Below, one piece after another: positions 23,572 through 45,434 of a stretch of 64,000 nt of DNA. The stretch spans positions 62,001-126,000 of the forward strand of contig CAWZYM010000066.1 in assembly GCA_963966185.1 (NCBI GenBank). Direction: 5' to 3'. Made by a program: the position numbers and the translations under genes. Numbering within the stretch: position 1 is the stretch's first letter; every line of letters starts with the position of its first letter. The DNA comes from Rhabditoides inermis. Taxonomy: Eukaryota > Nematoda > Chromadorea > Rhabditida > Rhabditidae. The notes under the pieces were generated by a model. It was not told the origin of the DNA, did not search any database, and worked only from the letters and a program-made list of their open reading frames with translations.

Positions 23572-23967
23572 AAGAAGGGAGAGAGAGAAAGTAGAAAGAA
23601 GGGAGGGAGGGAGAGTAGAGAGAAGGGAGGGAGGGAGAGTAGAGGGAAGGGAGGGAGAGCTAACTTCAGGAGAAGTCGAATCCGGCAGATAAGAACGAGA
23701 AGAAGATGCCAAAGTCACGAGCCCCTTCAGGATTCCATCAGAAGGAATTGGACATCATGGTGAGTGGAGAGAGGGAGAGAGGAATAGAGGGAGAGAGGGG
23801 GAGAGGGAGAGAGGAATAGAGGGGGAGAGTGAGAGGGAGAGGGAGAGGGAGAGGGAGAGAGAGAGGGAGAGAGAGAGAGAAAGAGAGGGGTGTGTGTTTA
23901 GGAGGAGATGTTGGACGAGAGTTGGCGTCGCGACACAACTCGAGAAACAAAGGCCAAAGATGACTGA
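22575..23967 (+). CDS. Single-pass membrane protein with Lys/Glu-rich tail
   Basis: Exons 22575-22596, 22706-22791, 22841-23470, 23670-23759 and 23902-23967 give 297 residues in frame. After MGDGLSNRG comes one hydrophobic segment (about residues 10-35, IIIISLIVLAVCFITTFLFF), then a short basic stretch FCRHKREAARK, as expected for an inside-facing tail. The rest is extremely rich in K, E, S and R, with three near-identical KKKASREES units (nt 23150-23235), and is probably disordered or coiled. The last exon ends ETKAKDD. Introns 3 and 4 are almost pure (GA)n-type repeats. No family is recognised; a membrane-anchored scaffold or microtubule-binding protein is possible but unsupported. Confidence 0.65.
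23471..23669. repeat. (GA)n-rich intron
   Basis: The intron between exons 3 and 4 of the Lys/Glu-rich membrane protein is almost entirely GAGA and GGGA purine repeats running straight from the GTGAG donor. A second purine tract fills 23760-23890. Both open false reading frames rich in R/E or S/L. Confidence 0.85.
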
Positions 23968-24520
23968 TGTCTACAGAACACGCTTACATTAAAAACTATA
24001 CTAGAACTGAACTGTAACTACCATTCCGCTTACAAATTATCACTTAAGAATGATTATATGTTTCTCCGTTTCGCCTATCTCTAGTACAATACAATAGACG
24101 TCGCAGGTCGCAGGGTTCGCTCCCCCCCCAACCCAATGAGCTTTCGTGGTAGGCGAATGATCTCTGGCCGAATAAATGACAAGTCAATGCTGTGTCATGC
24201 GGCTCTGTGCATACCTTCGGCAGTCTCTGGAGGTGTTTACGAGGGATACCTTCCCGTACTCTCCGACTGATATGAGCACAGCTCTCTATCACTAAAGCTC
24301 TTCTCACCGCAGTTGATCGTCTTCCGCTCTGTCGAAACTGCTTCGCATTCACAGCATGCGCGGACCACAGCATATGCGGTCTCTCTCCTTCCCCCTCTCC
24401 TCTCCACTGTTTCTCCGAACCTCTTCAGACACGGACATCCAGTGCTCCTCATTGATTGCACCCATGCACCTGCAACAAATGTGATCTAAAATATCGAAAT
24501 ACGAAATATCGAATCGAGAA
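23968..24520. other. Intergenic, nothing recognised
   Basis: No exon with good splice sites and no clear inverted repeat. It contains a C-rich run near 24121 and 'TCTCC' pyrimidine patches. Minus-strand open frames here have no protein-like features. Confidence 0.4.
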
Positions 24521-24528
24521 GTGTTTAC

Positions 24529-25088
24529 TAGTGTTGGGCAGGATTAATCCAAATTTGGATTAATCGTGGATTAATCGGATTAATCGGATTAATCCGAATC
24601 TTAATCCAAAATCTTAGAAATTTCGGATTTCAGATTAATCCGAAATCCAAAATCCAGTTTTTTGGGGATTTGGATTAATCCAAAATCCAAAATCCAGAAA
24701 TCCGGGTTTTGGATTTTGGATTAATCTACTCGTTTACAAAGTGTTAAAATAATGTTGTTTTAAATGATGAAATTTCACTTTATTTGAGCTTTTAATCTAT
24801 AACGGCGCCTTTGTAACTTTACAGAAACATCAAAAACACCAAATTATACTATTAGTAAGGCATAAAGATGCCAAAAAGACAATGTAAAACTTGGATTAAT
24901 CCAAAATCCAAAGTTTGGATTAATCTGAAAACCAAAATCCAAAAATTTTGGATTTTGGGTTAATCCAAAACCCGAAATCCACAATTTTGGATTACGGATT
25001 AATCCAAAATCCAAAACCCTGAATATCTGGGATTTTGATTAATCCAAAATCCAAAATCCAACTCGGATTAGGATTTTGCCCAACACTA
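24529..25088. mobile_element. hAT-type MITE made of GGATTAATCC repeats
   Basis: The ends TAGTGTTGGGCA (24529-24540) and TGCCCAACACTA (25077-25088) are a perfect 12-bp inverted pair. They are flanked by a direct 8-bp duplication GTGTTTAC at 24521-24528 and 25089-25096. An 8-bp target duplication and a TAGTGTTGGG-like end are hallmarks of hAT transposons. The interior is non-coding and consists largely of variants of GGATTAATCC and CCAAAATCC in both orientations, so it can fold on itself many ways. Confidence 0.88.
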
Positions 25089-25293
25089 GTGTTTACCTAT
25101 CAAAGCTCTCAGTGCTCGACTATGTCAGCAGCTGCATTGAAGCGAATGCACAGATAACATCCGAAAAAGGGAGACTAATGACAAAAATATAAGAAACCGA
25201 AGTGTTTTATAGTTTTATTTCTTTATTAAAAGTTTGTAAATGAGAAAGTGGAGTGAAAAAAGTGAGCACAGCACGAGTAAAAAAAGTGAGCAC

Positions 25294-25336
25294 AACTGTC
25301 TGTTATGGCCAATCGCGTTGGCCATAACAGACAGTT
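25294..25336. repeat. Perfect 19-bp hairpin with 5-base loop
   Basis: AACTGTCTGTTATGGCCAA (25294-25312), loop TCGCG, then the exact reverse complement at 25318-25336. It lies downstream of POLDIP2 in a non-coding stretch (25097-25709) that otherwise shows nothing but AT-rich sequence. Confidence 0.85.
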
Positions 25337-25709
25337 TTCGAAGTTCAAGTTTGCACAAAAAAACTCATTGTGAAGTCGACAAGAACTAGTCGAAAAGAAT
25401 CACGATTCATATAATCATATACTGCATTATTCATGATTAATATTCATAACACAATGGAATATTTTTATTCTCTCTTTTCTCGTCGCGTAATCGTGCCCTG
25501 AGGGCTAGTAATCGAATGAGAACACACACAGGACAAGTCGCGGCCTAATATACTCTCTTTCTATCAACAATAGGAACAACACAATACTACAAAACTATAC
25601 TACAACAACTGGATATCTAGTCAATCTACACTCGCGAGAGGAACCCATGGAGTCACTGCTCCGTCTCTTATCTCCCTCCTCCTCCTCCTCCTCCTCCTCC
25701 CCCACCCTC

Positions 25710-27261
25710 CTATTCTCCGGCCATATCTGCCTGTGCCGGCCTCTCTGCAGTCGACTCCAGAACGATAGTGGGAATGGTGACATCGAACAGACTGCGGTCC
25801 TCCCGCTCCATCTTGAACTTGCCCCTGCAATCGGTCAATCGATAACCAATCGATACTCCAATCCACTCACCACATGTGTCCTCCTTTGGGCTGTGGCAGC
25901 TCGACAGTACTGCTGAACTGGAATGCGGGACGGGAGGGCGACAGCTCGGGCTGCTGGAAACACACCGTCTCTCCCTCTCCCTCCCCCTCTCCCTCACCGT
26001 TCCGACGACTCCGCTGCCGTTGAGCTGGTGCATGTTGTTGAGTGAGAATACCTTGATGGCCCTCTCTCTGAGGACGACGGGCGAGTCAGTCGTGTTCTCC
26101 ACTCGGATCACGTACCGCCAGCAGTACTTGGTAGCCCCGGCCACCACCGTCGAACCCAGGAAGAACGTCGTCACCGTCACCTGGCAGAGATGCATAAGCA
26201 TGATGCATGATGCATGCGTTTCCCCTCCCCCTCTCCCCCCCCCTCACTTCCACTCCATCTGTCGTCTCCTTGTACACATCTCTCGGCGCGAGCCACGTCT
26301 GCTGAGACGTGAGGTAGTTGTGCTGGAACACACCATACTCATCCCCCTCTTCCCCTTCCATACCTTCAGCTCCGGCCGCATCTCGTACGTGTAGGTGTGA
26401 GGCTCGGCGGCCATCATACGAGGCTGTTCCCGGATAGCGAAAATCCGATCGAACAGATCGTGCTGCACGCCCACCTCAACCACGTAGGTAAGCTCCGCCC
26501 ATCCATGCCTCGCCCATCACTCACCGGCTCGGTGGTGGCGAAAGGAAGAATGTCTTCGTGCGACACACAGTCCATCCCGCTGCAACACATCACCGCCCTC
26601 TTTGTATGCCTCTTCCTCTTCCCACCTGATACTTGTGACGAGTCTCTCTCCGCGCGAGCTCTGCTCTCCCAGATAATACGTCAGATCGACCGGGAATCCC
26701 ATCACCGGCCAATCGTCACGGTGGATCAACACCTCAACACACAAGTTATGATTTATGAAACATTTTTCTAATAACCCACATTATGATACATGAGCGTAAC
26801 GTAGACAACTCGAATGATCATCACACAATGTTATATTGATATGTTCCCCTTCTCGCTTCTCGCGTCTTTCTCTTGTCCGTACCTGATAGAAACTGCCGGG
26901 CTTGTCCCTGTCTCCGTCAGCCCCAGCCACTCTCTTCTCGTGCACTCGCGAGTCGAAGCCACACACAATCACACCCTTGTACGCAAACACCCGGTGGATG
27001 AACATCTACAACAACCACTCACATCAATCCATATCCATCCACACACCTGTCCGGGCTCATAGGGCTCTCCGACGCGGGCGGGCAACAAACGGCCAATATC
27101 CTTGAGAGAAGACGGGGGAAGGGTGGGGCGGAACCTACCATCACATCAATATTCTCGTATTCTCGATCAATCGATATCGATCAATACCTGGCAGGTGCAT
27201 GTGTGGAGGTAGAGAGGAGTCGGAAGATCACCCGCTTCACCTGTCGCGGCAGCAGCGACAT
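25710..27261 (-). CDS. POLDIP2-like protein with YccV and ApaG domains
   Basis: POLDIP2 (PDIP38) is a mitochondrial and nuclear protein that binds polymerase delta/PrimPol and the CLPXP protease. About ten minus-strand exons join in phase: 27261-27188, 27134-27047, 27005-26883 and on to the TAG at 25712-25710. The N-terminus (MSLLPRQVKRVIFRLLSTST) is basic with no acidic residues, like a mitochondrial presequence. The YccV-like domain reads MFIHRVFAYKGVIVCGFDSR, FYQVLIHRDDWP and CVSHEDILPFATTEPV, then VQHDLFDRIFAI. The ApaG/DUF525 domain has KYCWRYVIRVENTTDSPVVL, RERAIKVFSLNN, NGSGVVG, AFQFSSTVELPQPKGGHMWG and FDVTIPTIVLES. This order is diagnostic. It begins 292 bp downstream of the COQ5 stop on the same strand, so a shared operon is plausible. 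Confidence 0.92.
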
Positions 27262-27552
27262 CCCCTAACAATGCATATTGTATATCCAAACATGTACATG
27301 ATACGAAACAGATATTCAGAGGTGATCACAACCCTTCCAAGCATTCACAAAAATAGATACATGGCATCATAAAGTTTTATTCATCCAACAATAACCGTAT
27401 AAACACCGTGCGCAACAAAAAAGAACCTTTCTAATGAATACTCTCGCAGCCTATAACAAAAAAATGCCTACAATCACAAACTAGCACGTCTACAGTCCAG
27501 TATTTCCGCCACCAGAACTACTAGTATTCTTTACAGAACGTATTCCTATTCT

Positions 27553-28756
27553 TTACTTCCTCGGCTTCTTTCCCGTGTGAATGGCACAGACCCCAAAGGT
27601 GAGGTTTTCGTATCGGACTGTGTCGAATCCGGCAGTGCGAATCATACCAGCAAAATCATCCTGGTTGGGAAACTTGCGGATGCTCTCCACAAGATACTTG
27701 TAGCTGTTGTAATCAGATGCCAGAATCTGAAACGCATGATTTTACTTCCCCTAAATTCCTTCCGAATCTCTATCTTACCTCTCCCATAACAGGGATGACA
27801 TTGAACGAGTAAAGATCGTAGATTGGCCTCAGTCCCTCGTGTACTTGAGAGAACTCTAGCACGGCAAACGTGCCTCCGGAGCGGAGCACTCGGAACGCCT
27901 CCTCGATCACCTACCAATTACATCACATAGTGTTACATCATAAAATGAACGTGCCTTGTCAACATGGGTGCAGTTGCGGATTCCGAAGGAAACGGTGTAG
28001 AGGTCGAACGAGTTGTCTGGGAAGGGCAGCGACTCTGCGTCTCCACACACCCACGACAGACGGGACGTGTCCACCTGACAAGGGCCCATCAAACACAACA
28101 CACAAGCTCATCCGCACAGCACGACTTCTCGTAGGCCAGGTGACCCGTCCCGTAAGCACGCATTATCAATAAACTTGACAAACACGTAAACGTTAGAGTA
28201 ATCGCATAAGGTATGACAAAATCAGACGGGTGCATACCGTGTTGTCGTTCTTGGCCCTCTCCATGCCGACGTTGAGCATGTTTTGGTTAATGTCGAATAC
28301 GGTGATCTTTCCCGTTGGAAGGCGTTTCTGGATGCGGAACGCGATATCGCCCGTGCCTCCAGCCACATCCAGACACTCAAAATACATCGTAACGGAAAAT
28401 GCAAACACATTAGTGGAAATATTACTCACGTCGAATCCGGGTCGGATAGGGAGTCCGCCGACGTAGTAATCCTTCCAAAGGCGGTGAACGCCAGCCGACA
28501 TAGCGTCGTTCATCAGATCGTACTTCTCCGCCACGTTTGCAAACACCTTGTGAACTAGAATAATATCGTTGCAAATATTCTCTATCACTATAACACATCT
28601 ATACGCACCCTTGGCGGCCTTCTCCGCCTCGGAAACCTCCTCGAATCCGAAGTGAGTGGTGGCAGCGGGCTTGGCGGACGCCGTTTCCGCCGCCTTTGCC
28701 GACTGCGATGATAGCAAACGGTACGCGGGTCGAATTAGGGATGATACCCGCTTCAT
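27553..28756 (-). CDS. coq-5: COQ5, ubiquinone-pathway C-methyltransferase
   Basis: COQ5 methylates the benzoquinone ring using S-adenosylmethionine, at the mitochondrial inner membrane within complex Q. Minus-strand exons run from ATG 28756 to TAA 27553-27555. The first 35 residues are Arg/Ser/Ala-rich without acidic residues, a mitochondrial targeting signal. Family motifs: [32 protein letters not shown] motif [15 protein letters not shown] (about 28370-28320), [38 protein letters not shown], then [17 protein letters not shown] and the C-terminal [13 protein letters not shown]. The ATG follows ATTGCAGA, a trans-splice acceptor. It is divergent from citron, 285 bp away. Confidence 0.95.
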
Positions 28757-29041
28757 TCTGCAATAAAAATAGTACCATAATATCGAAACTCACAAATAAA
28801 CAACATATATAAACAAAACAGATGATATATTTAGCAACGTGATTGGTTCGCGCAACACTATTTGCGTGTCAATGGAGATTGCATGCGCGCGATTTAAATT
28901 TTCTGTTTTCCCGCGCACAATGGCGTCAGTGGGAGATTCAAACATGCTCGCTTCGCTTTTCTGATGTTGTGTTTTATCGATTGTTTTTATAAATGCAATC
29001 ATGGGTTTCTAATGTTAGTTTATTCAGGTAGGTTCTCGGGT
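28757..29041. promoter_or_regulatory. Bidirectional promoter region COQ5/citron
   Basis: 285 bp separate the COQ5 and citron start codons on opposite strands, so both promoters must lie here. It includes an AT-rich half near COQ5 and CGCGCGATTTAAA near 28886. No motif could be assigned with confidence. Confidence 0.5.
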
Positions 29042-36068
<7,027 letters not shown>

Positions 36069-36644
36069 ATCGATGATGAGATGAGTGATGATCCACATCA
36101 ACACAGCCATCAATCCACGCAGTGATATACCCCTACCACTTATACCAATTGCTAGTTTCATATTTCGCTATTTCTTGTCTGTTATATCCTTGGTTCATAA
36201 GCCCACACAGTTTTACACGATACTCGTTAGATAAGTTGTTTTGTTTTTCGATTAGATTACAACTGACTGATCTTGTGATTTGGATACTCGCCCAATGTAC
36301 CCCCAATGTCTTATACTCCCACATTCGCCTTTTCATTTTGTCGTCTTCCTAATAGAGAGCGTTTCGTTTGTACAATGACAATGCATACGGTGGATAAAAT
36401 GCATATGGATACGGTGGATAAACAGTATGATCACACATGCCTACACAAAGCCTTGTAATTGGGAGAGAGATACCTTGAGGGGCAGATTGGGATCTCTATT
36501 GTGAGTGTGAGTGGGTCAGTGGACGGTGGACATGGGTGAAAGATCCATATCGCCAGTCACAGTCTCAAACGAACGCTCATTCCATCTGCGCTTATTGAAT
36601 TATTGATTACTATAACGTCGTTGTCCATTATTACTGATTACAGT
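36069..36644. other. Intergenic citron-GT92 gap
   Basis: AT-rich 3' flank of citron, then sequence with a short direct repeat (ATACGGTGGATAA near 36387 and 36409). The GT92 ATG follows GATTACAGT, an acceptor-like site. No gene seen. Confidence 0.4.
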
Positions 36645-40530
<3,886 letters not shown>

Positions 40531-40926
40531 ACTGCGTAGCTGCCCTTTGTACACGACTACCTTATGTAATACTTTTGCGTAGTAGTCCTCTCTCCCGTTA
40601 CCCGATTACTCTTCGAACTCAGCCACATATTCTATAATTCACGTTTTGAAATTGTTTGTACAGATATTACGTATATTTATATCACATCTGCGTTGACTCA
40701 TAAATACCAGTTTCGTGTGGGAGCATTGTTTGATATGGAAACTGTTTTCCGAGAGAGGGTTGGTGTGTGAGGGGATTAGTGTAGCGAGAGCAAATTACGA
40801 TCGCATAGAGCGCGAGACAAGAGACTGCGGCGAGAGAGTGTGTTCTGCGAGGAGAGCGGCAGGCGGCAGCGTGACTGTTGGCGAGTGAGTGAAACAGTGG
40901 CAAATCACACACGCAGTCCCTCGAAA

Positions 40927-41869
40927 ATGACAGTGATTCGAAGGGTCGCGCTTTTTGTTTTATTATGTTCCGGAGTCTCAACCACACCATTGCAATTCAT
41001 TGGAAATTCCGTGACGACACAGCCTACGGTAAGATGAAGCTCCATAAGTACGCAGTCTTGGTCACTATGATCTCACTCTATCCTATATCATTTTGCAGTG
41101 TCAATGTGCTCCAGATCCGATCGCAACGACTAATTGTGTGCCCTACGATTCACAAGTTCAGGTAAGGTCTGAAACTACAGTAGAGTGGACAGCGAACAAG
41201 TTTTGACTCGAATGAACTCTACTCTCGTGTTGCCATACGTAGCCGTGGTTATATTCATCTATATATTTCCTAGGCGTACACCCTCGATGAGGCTATGCTC
41301 TCATTCCCCGATCTATCACTCGATCACAACGCCAGCGCACCCGAAATGCCCGTCGAGGTTATCATCATTCATTGATTGATTATTGATTCATTGTTGTTAT
41401 CTTGTTAGAAACACGATCACTCAGCGCTCGAGGCCAAGGTACAGCCGTGTGACACTTCCCCCGTTTCCATATTCCGTTTTTCCATATTCCGCGATTTTGT
41501 TGACAATGGTGACGAGTGAGCACTGGAGATGAGCTTGCGGTGCGGGTCGATCCTGTCGTCACACCACAATCTCTATCCGATTATTCAATCGAGACACTTT
41601 TTCGGGTAGCGGGCACGCGGGTGACGTCAGAGACGTCCCTATGACGTCATCGTTCCGTTTGACGTCGCTTGTTCCAGGATCTGTCAACATGCACGACTGA
41701 TGAGTGCATGGACTGCAGGAAGAAGATTCGAGGAAAGCTCAAGCAGGTGTGTGTTTTGCGCTTTTTGAAATTGAAAAACCTTCGAGAAACGGTATATTGA
41801 GAACACAAGAACGTGTCAGCAAGTGATCTTTTTTCGAACCTTTGAAAAAACTATGAGGGAGGGAGAAGG

Positions 41870-41909
<40 letters not shown>

Positions 41910-44165
41910 AAAGAGCAACACAGAGCAAACATTAGAAACACAGGACTGCAGTCGATTGGCTGAGTGTTGAGTGAGATACATAGGCAGATAGGTATCCGTG
42001 TGATAGCTCTCGACAACTGCAAAGGCACACAGTTCGGTTCACATATATTTGCGAGCCCACAACGTTTTTTTTGTGTCAATTGATCAATTGGGGGTCAACA
42101 ATGATAAATTTGGTATAAGTAAACATATATGGTATAAGTAAACATATCTGCGAGGTTGACGTGGGAAAATATTGACTTCGACCAACCGATTCATTCGTAT
42201 ATTTCTTTACAGGTTGGTCTTCTGCCTTCGATGATCACAGATGCACTCACAGATGTCAACAACAACGTCACTTCACAGGTGAGTCATCTTCATCTCATCC
42301 TTCACTCATCACTGCACAAAGTACGCAACTGTTCGATGACTGTTCTCCAAGATCACTAAGATCACCAAGATCTCGTTTCATTGGACACAGCCACACAGCT
42401 CATCGTGAAGAAAGGATTTTCATTTTGATATGTGGCATGAATATGTGGGCGTATGATAATGTTACGTGTTGAGACGATCTGCCAGCGTTACCGCTTCACT
42501 CGACCGGACGGAGGAACGAGGGAATACGGAGAACATCACGGCAAGGTGAGACGACAATCGATATCAATTCCCCCCCACCCCTACTCACCCCACTCAACTC
42601 ACGCCCGCACGCATCAGCCCCCGTTGTTGAACACTGATCTGTGGTGATGACCCAGGCATCCATAGTACAACGTGTTGTGTGGAATAGTGATAGAAAGGCA
42701 CGAACATGTACACGAACATGTGAACTGTGGCTGTTCAAAGAATTCTCTCGTTTACCCGCTGGATTACGTCTCTTATGCGAGCACATCTAACGAGCACTCG
42801 AAATCTGTTTCATCTCTTTTTCATTTTGGGGGAACTGGGCCCCATTCCAGTATAAACGCTGACGCCCCCGTGCGACTATCGGATTCGTTGAAGTGCGTGA
42901 TCAAAATCCATAAGTGCATTTTTTGGACGGGAGCGTCAGCGTCTCGAAATATGGGGGATCTGTCGCATCGAAAATCCTCCTTCCTATTGGGAATCACTAA
43001 AAGTTAATGCGCGAGATGTAATGGTCTGCGAACTGTAACGTTTCAAAGAAAATGTTGTTTTCCTCTTTCGGAATTCGCCTATCTGCGAATTGTAACATTT
43101 GGAGAACCGGAAACGAGACTAGTTTCCGCGAACTGTAGCGATCTGCGAACTGTAACTTTCCGCGAGCTGGCGGCATCTCTCACGTGATCCTATTGTAGAA
43201 ACACGAACGCAAGCACTCTAGTTCGGTGGGTGGTGTGCTTTTGCATTGTGGGTTTTACTTTCTAAACGCTTGCTATACATATAATGCGTCAATTGAACTT
43301 TGAAACCATCAATCGATAATTGTTTTATTTCAGGACAGTGATAGCGACGAGGACGACGACGATGAAAAAGAGAAGAGGTAATAATTAAAGCGATTCATAC
43401 ACATTAGTTCATTAGTTCAGTAGATTATTACTGTAATTGTCGTCATTTTCGGTAACCACGTGTCTACTGTGCTATCTTTTCCGAGACTGTGTGTCTAATT
43501 GACTAACCCCTTCTCATCTCACAGGAAGAACAAGCATAAGAACAAAGACAAAAACAGACATCGTCGACAGACGACAACAGGCGCAACCACTGGAGGCGCC
43601 GTCATGACCCTCGACCCCAACGTGATCGGTGAGCGCGCGCACGCGACGCGACCGCGACGCGTCGCTTGTTACAGGCACGCGTTTCTCGTTGTCGTGTACA
43701 TCGAAGGGCGTGTCGCAGGACACCAGTGGACTAGTGTCGCTCTGCTCTTCATGCTGGGTACGCCTCTTTAGAAATACATACACCATATGAGTTGCGTAGG
43801 TGTGGCGCAAGCTTCCGGACAACTACTCTCCTCAGTACATCAACGAGTTGGTCTGCGATGACACTGACGGCGCGTGTCTGAGTGGTAAGCCTTGCCCAGT
43901 CTCTATCTATCCCGCACTCTCTCTCCCTAGGCTATGCTTCGTGTTCGGTGGGTCATCGCACAGTGGAGGTGATGCGAAACGACAACGGAGCGATGACGCG
44001 GGTGGCCCTGCAGTCGGGAAGCTACTGCGAGTGCAGAGTGGCGGTGAGTGGAAAGGGGAGTGGATCGTTCGGAGCGCGTTGTTTCAGACGGGCTCAGCTC
44101 TGCAGTCTCTGGTCACTGGTGGCGGTCTCGCAGCAGCTATACCTCCCGCTATCGTCACTCCGTGA
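40927..44165 (+). CDS. Secreted IL-17-like cystine-knot prohormone
   Basis: Thirteen short exons from ATG 40927 to TGA 44163-44165 give about 330 residues, in phase throughout. Residues 1-19 are a signal peptide (MTVIRRVALFVLLCSGVST). A Cys- and Asp-rich pro-region follows, including an acidic block (exon 43334-43377). It is succeeded by strongly basic sequence (KNKHKNKDKNRHRR, about 43528-43566) with a furin-type RHRR site. The C-terminal domain has CSSCWVWRKLPDNYSPQYIN, ELVCDDTDGACLSGYASCSV, GHRTVEVMRNDNG and SGSYCECRV. The W-R, P.YI.E..C and C.C pattern with paired cysteines resembles IL-17 family cytokines, which nematodes use as neuromodulators. Orthology to a specific ILC-17 gene is not shown. 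Another cystine-knot ligand is the main alternative. Introns include a 787-bp one (42547-43333). Confidence 0.55.
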
Positions 44166-44429
44166 ACCGATAACGCAACTCTGACCAATGCGACGATGAA
44201 CAACCAACATGCAACACTCACTCTTGTTCCACTCATGTACCTACAATTTATCATCTACTTTTCCGTTTCTATTATACCGCCCGCCTTGCCCAAATGTGTT
44301 TCTTTTCTCTGTTATAAAGCATAGTCCAAAATAACATATATACTTAATGATCGAGAAACAGGACATACTGTGTACAATGATTAGAGATCGAATGGAGACA
44401 TACTGGATTGTGTAGAGCTGGTTACTGTC
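44166..44429. other. Convergent 3' ends, nothing else seen
   Basis: 264 bp between the IL-17-like gene (plus) and the small membrane gene (minus), which end towards each other. AT-rich, with TATAAAGC near 44315; no exon or repeat. Confidence 0.4.
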
Positions 44430-44728
44430 CTAGACAGTAGGATACTGGACGAACGGACGAGTGTAGGAGTACTCTTTGATGAGAAGAGCCGCAAAGACGA
44501 AAAGAAGAAGAAGGGATAGGATCAGAGACAGAGGGCACTGCAAATTGAGTTAGGAGACTGTGAGAAGGGAGGAAGAAACATGCAGTGTACCTTGTTGTTT
44601 CCGTCCGCATGCCGGATAGGTCCAGGTCCAGGGAGAGTAGGCGGGACGGAAGGGTCGGTGACAGGAGGACGAGTGGGCTGCTGAAGAGAAATGAGAATGC
44701 TACTGTCCCGGTCACAATCTTTGACCAT
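44430..44728 (-). CDS. 81-residue protein with C-terminal membrane segment
   Basis: Two minus-strand exons, 44728-44591 and 44537-44430, join in phase 0 across a 53-bp intron with GT and TTTGCAG sites. The first 46 residues are hydrophilic and Pro-rich (TRPPVTDPSVPPTLPGPGPI). The second exon gives a hydrophobic stretch, LSLILSLLLLFVFAALLI, then the 15-residue tail KEYSYTRPFVQYPTV. An acceptor-like AATCAG lies 15 bases before the ATG. No family is recognised. The topology suggests a single-pass or tail-anchored protein. It could also be the last exons of a larger minus-strand gene whose upstream parts lie at 44861-45300. Confidence 0.5.
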
Positions 44729-44860
44729 TCAGTCGTGACATCACTGATTCGTAAAATAACATGATAAGATGCAGTTTGTCACTTTACTATGCAGTTTGTT
44801 ACTTAGTATCCGAATACATATTAAAAACACTCGATGAACATCACTACCAAATGATCAAAT

Positions 44861-45106
44861 CTAGTAGGGAAATAGATAAGTCTCACTCTCCTTCACTGCG
44901 TTGTCGATGGGAATATCGCAGTTGGCGGGCACTCGAATGGCAGTGATCGGCTGGAAAAGATGGGATGGAGAATCTCGACTACAGTGTACCCACAGTGCTC
45001 CTCTTGGCACGCCCGGCGGCAGTCTGTGACGATGTGAAGTGGTTGTCTTGCGGACACATTGTGAGAGCCGTCCTGAGGGCCGAGACAGCGAGAAATGACT
45101 CGTCAT
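44861..45106 (-). CDS. Candidate terminal exons, unrecognised
   Basis: A minus-strand exon (about 44953-44861) after a good TTTTCCAG acceptor reads PITAIRVPANCDIPIDNAVK and ends ESETYLFPY, then TAG. Upstream, a frame with TALTMCPQDNHFTSSQTAAG can join to it through the donor ACT|GTGGGT in phase. I could not build a clean 5' end; the region up to 45300 gives out-of-phase options. It might be the start of the 81-residue gene downstream or a separate small gene in the same operon. Confidence 0.3.
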   Translation of the reverse strand: MTSHFSLSRPSGRLSQCVRKTTTSHRHRLPPGVPRGALWVHCSRDSPSHLFQPITAIRVPANCDIPIDNAVKESETYLFPY

Positions 45107-45434
45107 CAGCCGAAACAGGAAGTAGCTTTTCCCCTATCCAAACATCATCCGTGCACAACACATCCCGACAAAACACACTTTGTATTCGAAATGTTCGAGG
45201 TGGAAGATGTTGTCGCTGACGTGACTGACTCACCGCGCAGTCGCCGACGACCGTAAACCGCAGCTTATTGCGTATGCGTGCACCATCTAATCCCAATTCA
45301 TCGACAACGCATAATGCAACCGCCCGTAAACCGCGGGAACGCCGTGTTTTCGGGAATTCGCGATCAGAATTTACGACGCCGCGGGTGTTTGGGAGGCGGG
45401 CATAAAGGGAGTGGACGGAGGGGCGGGCACAGAG

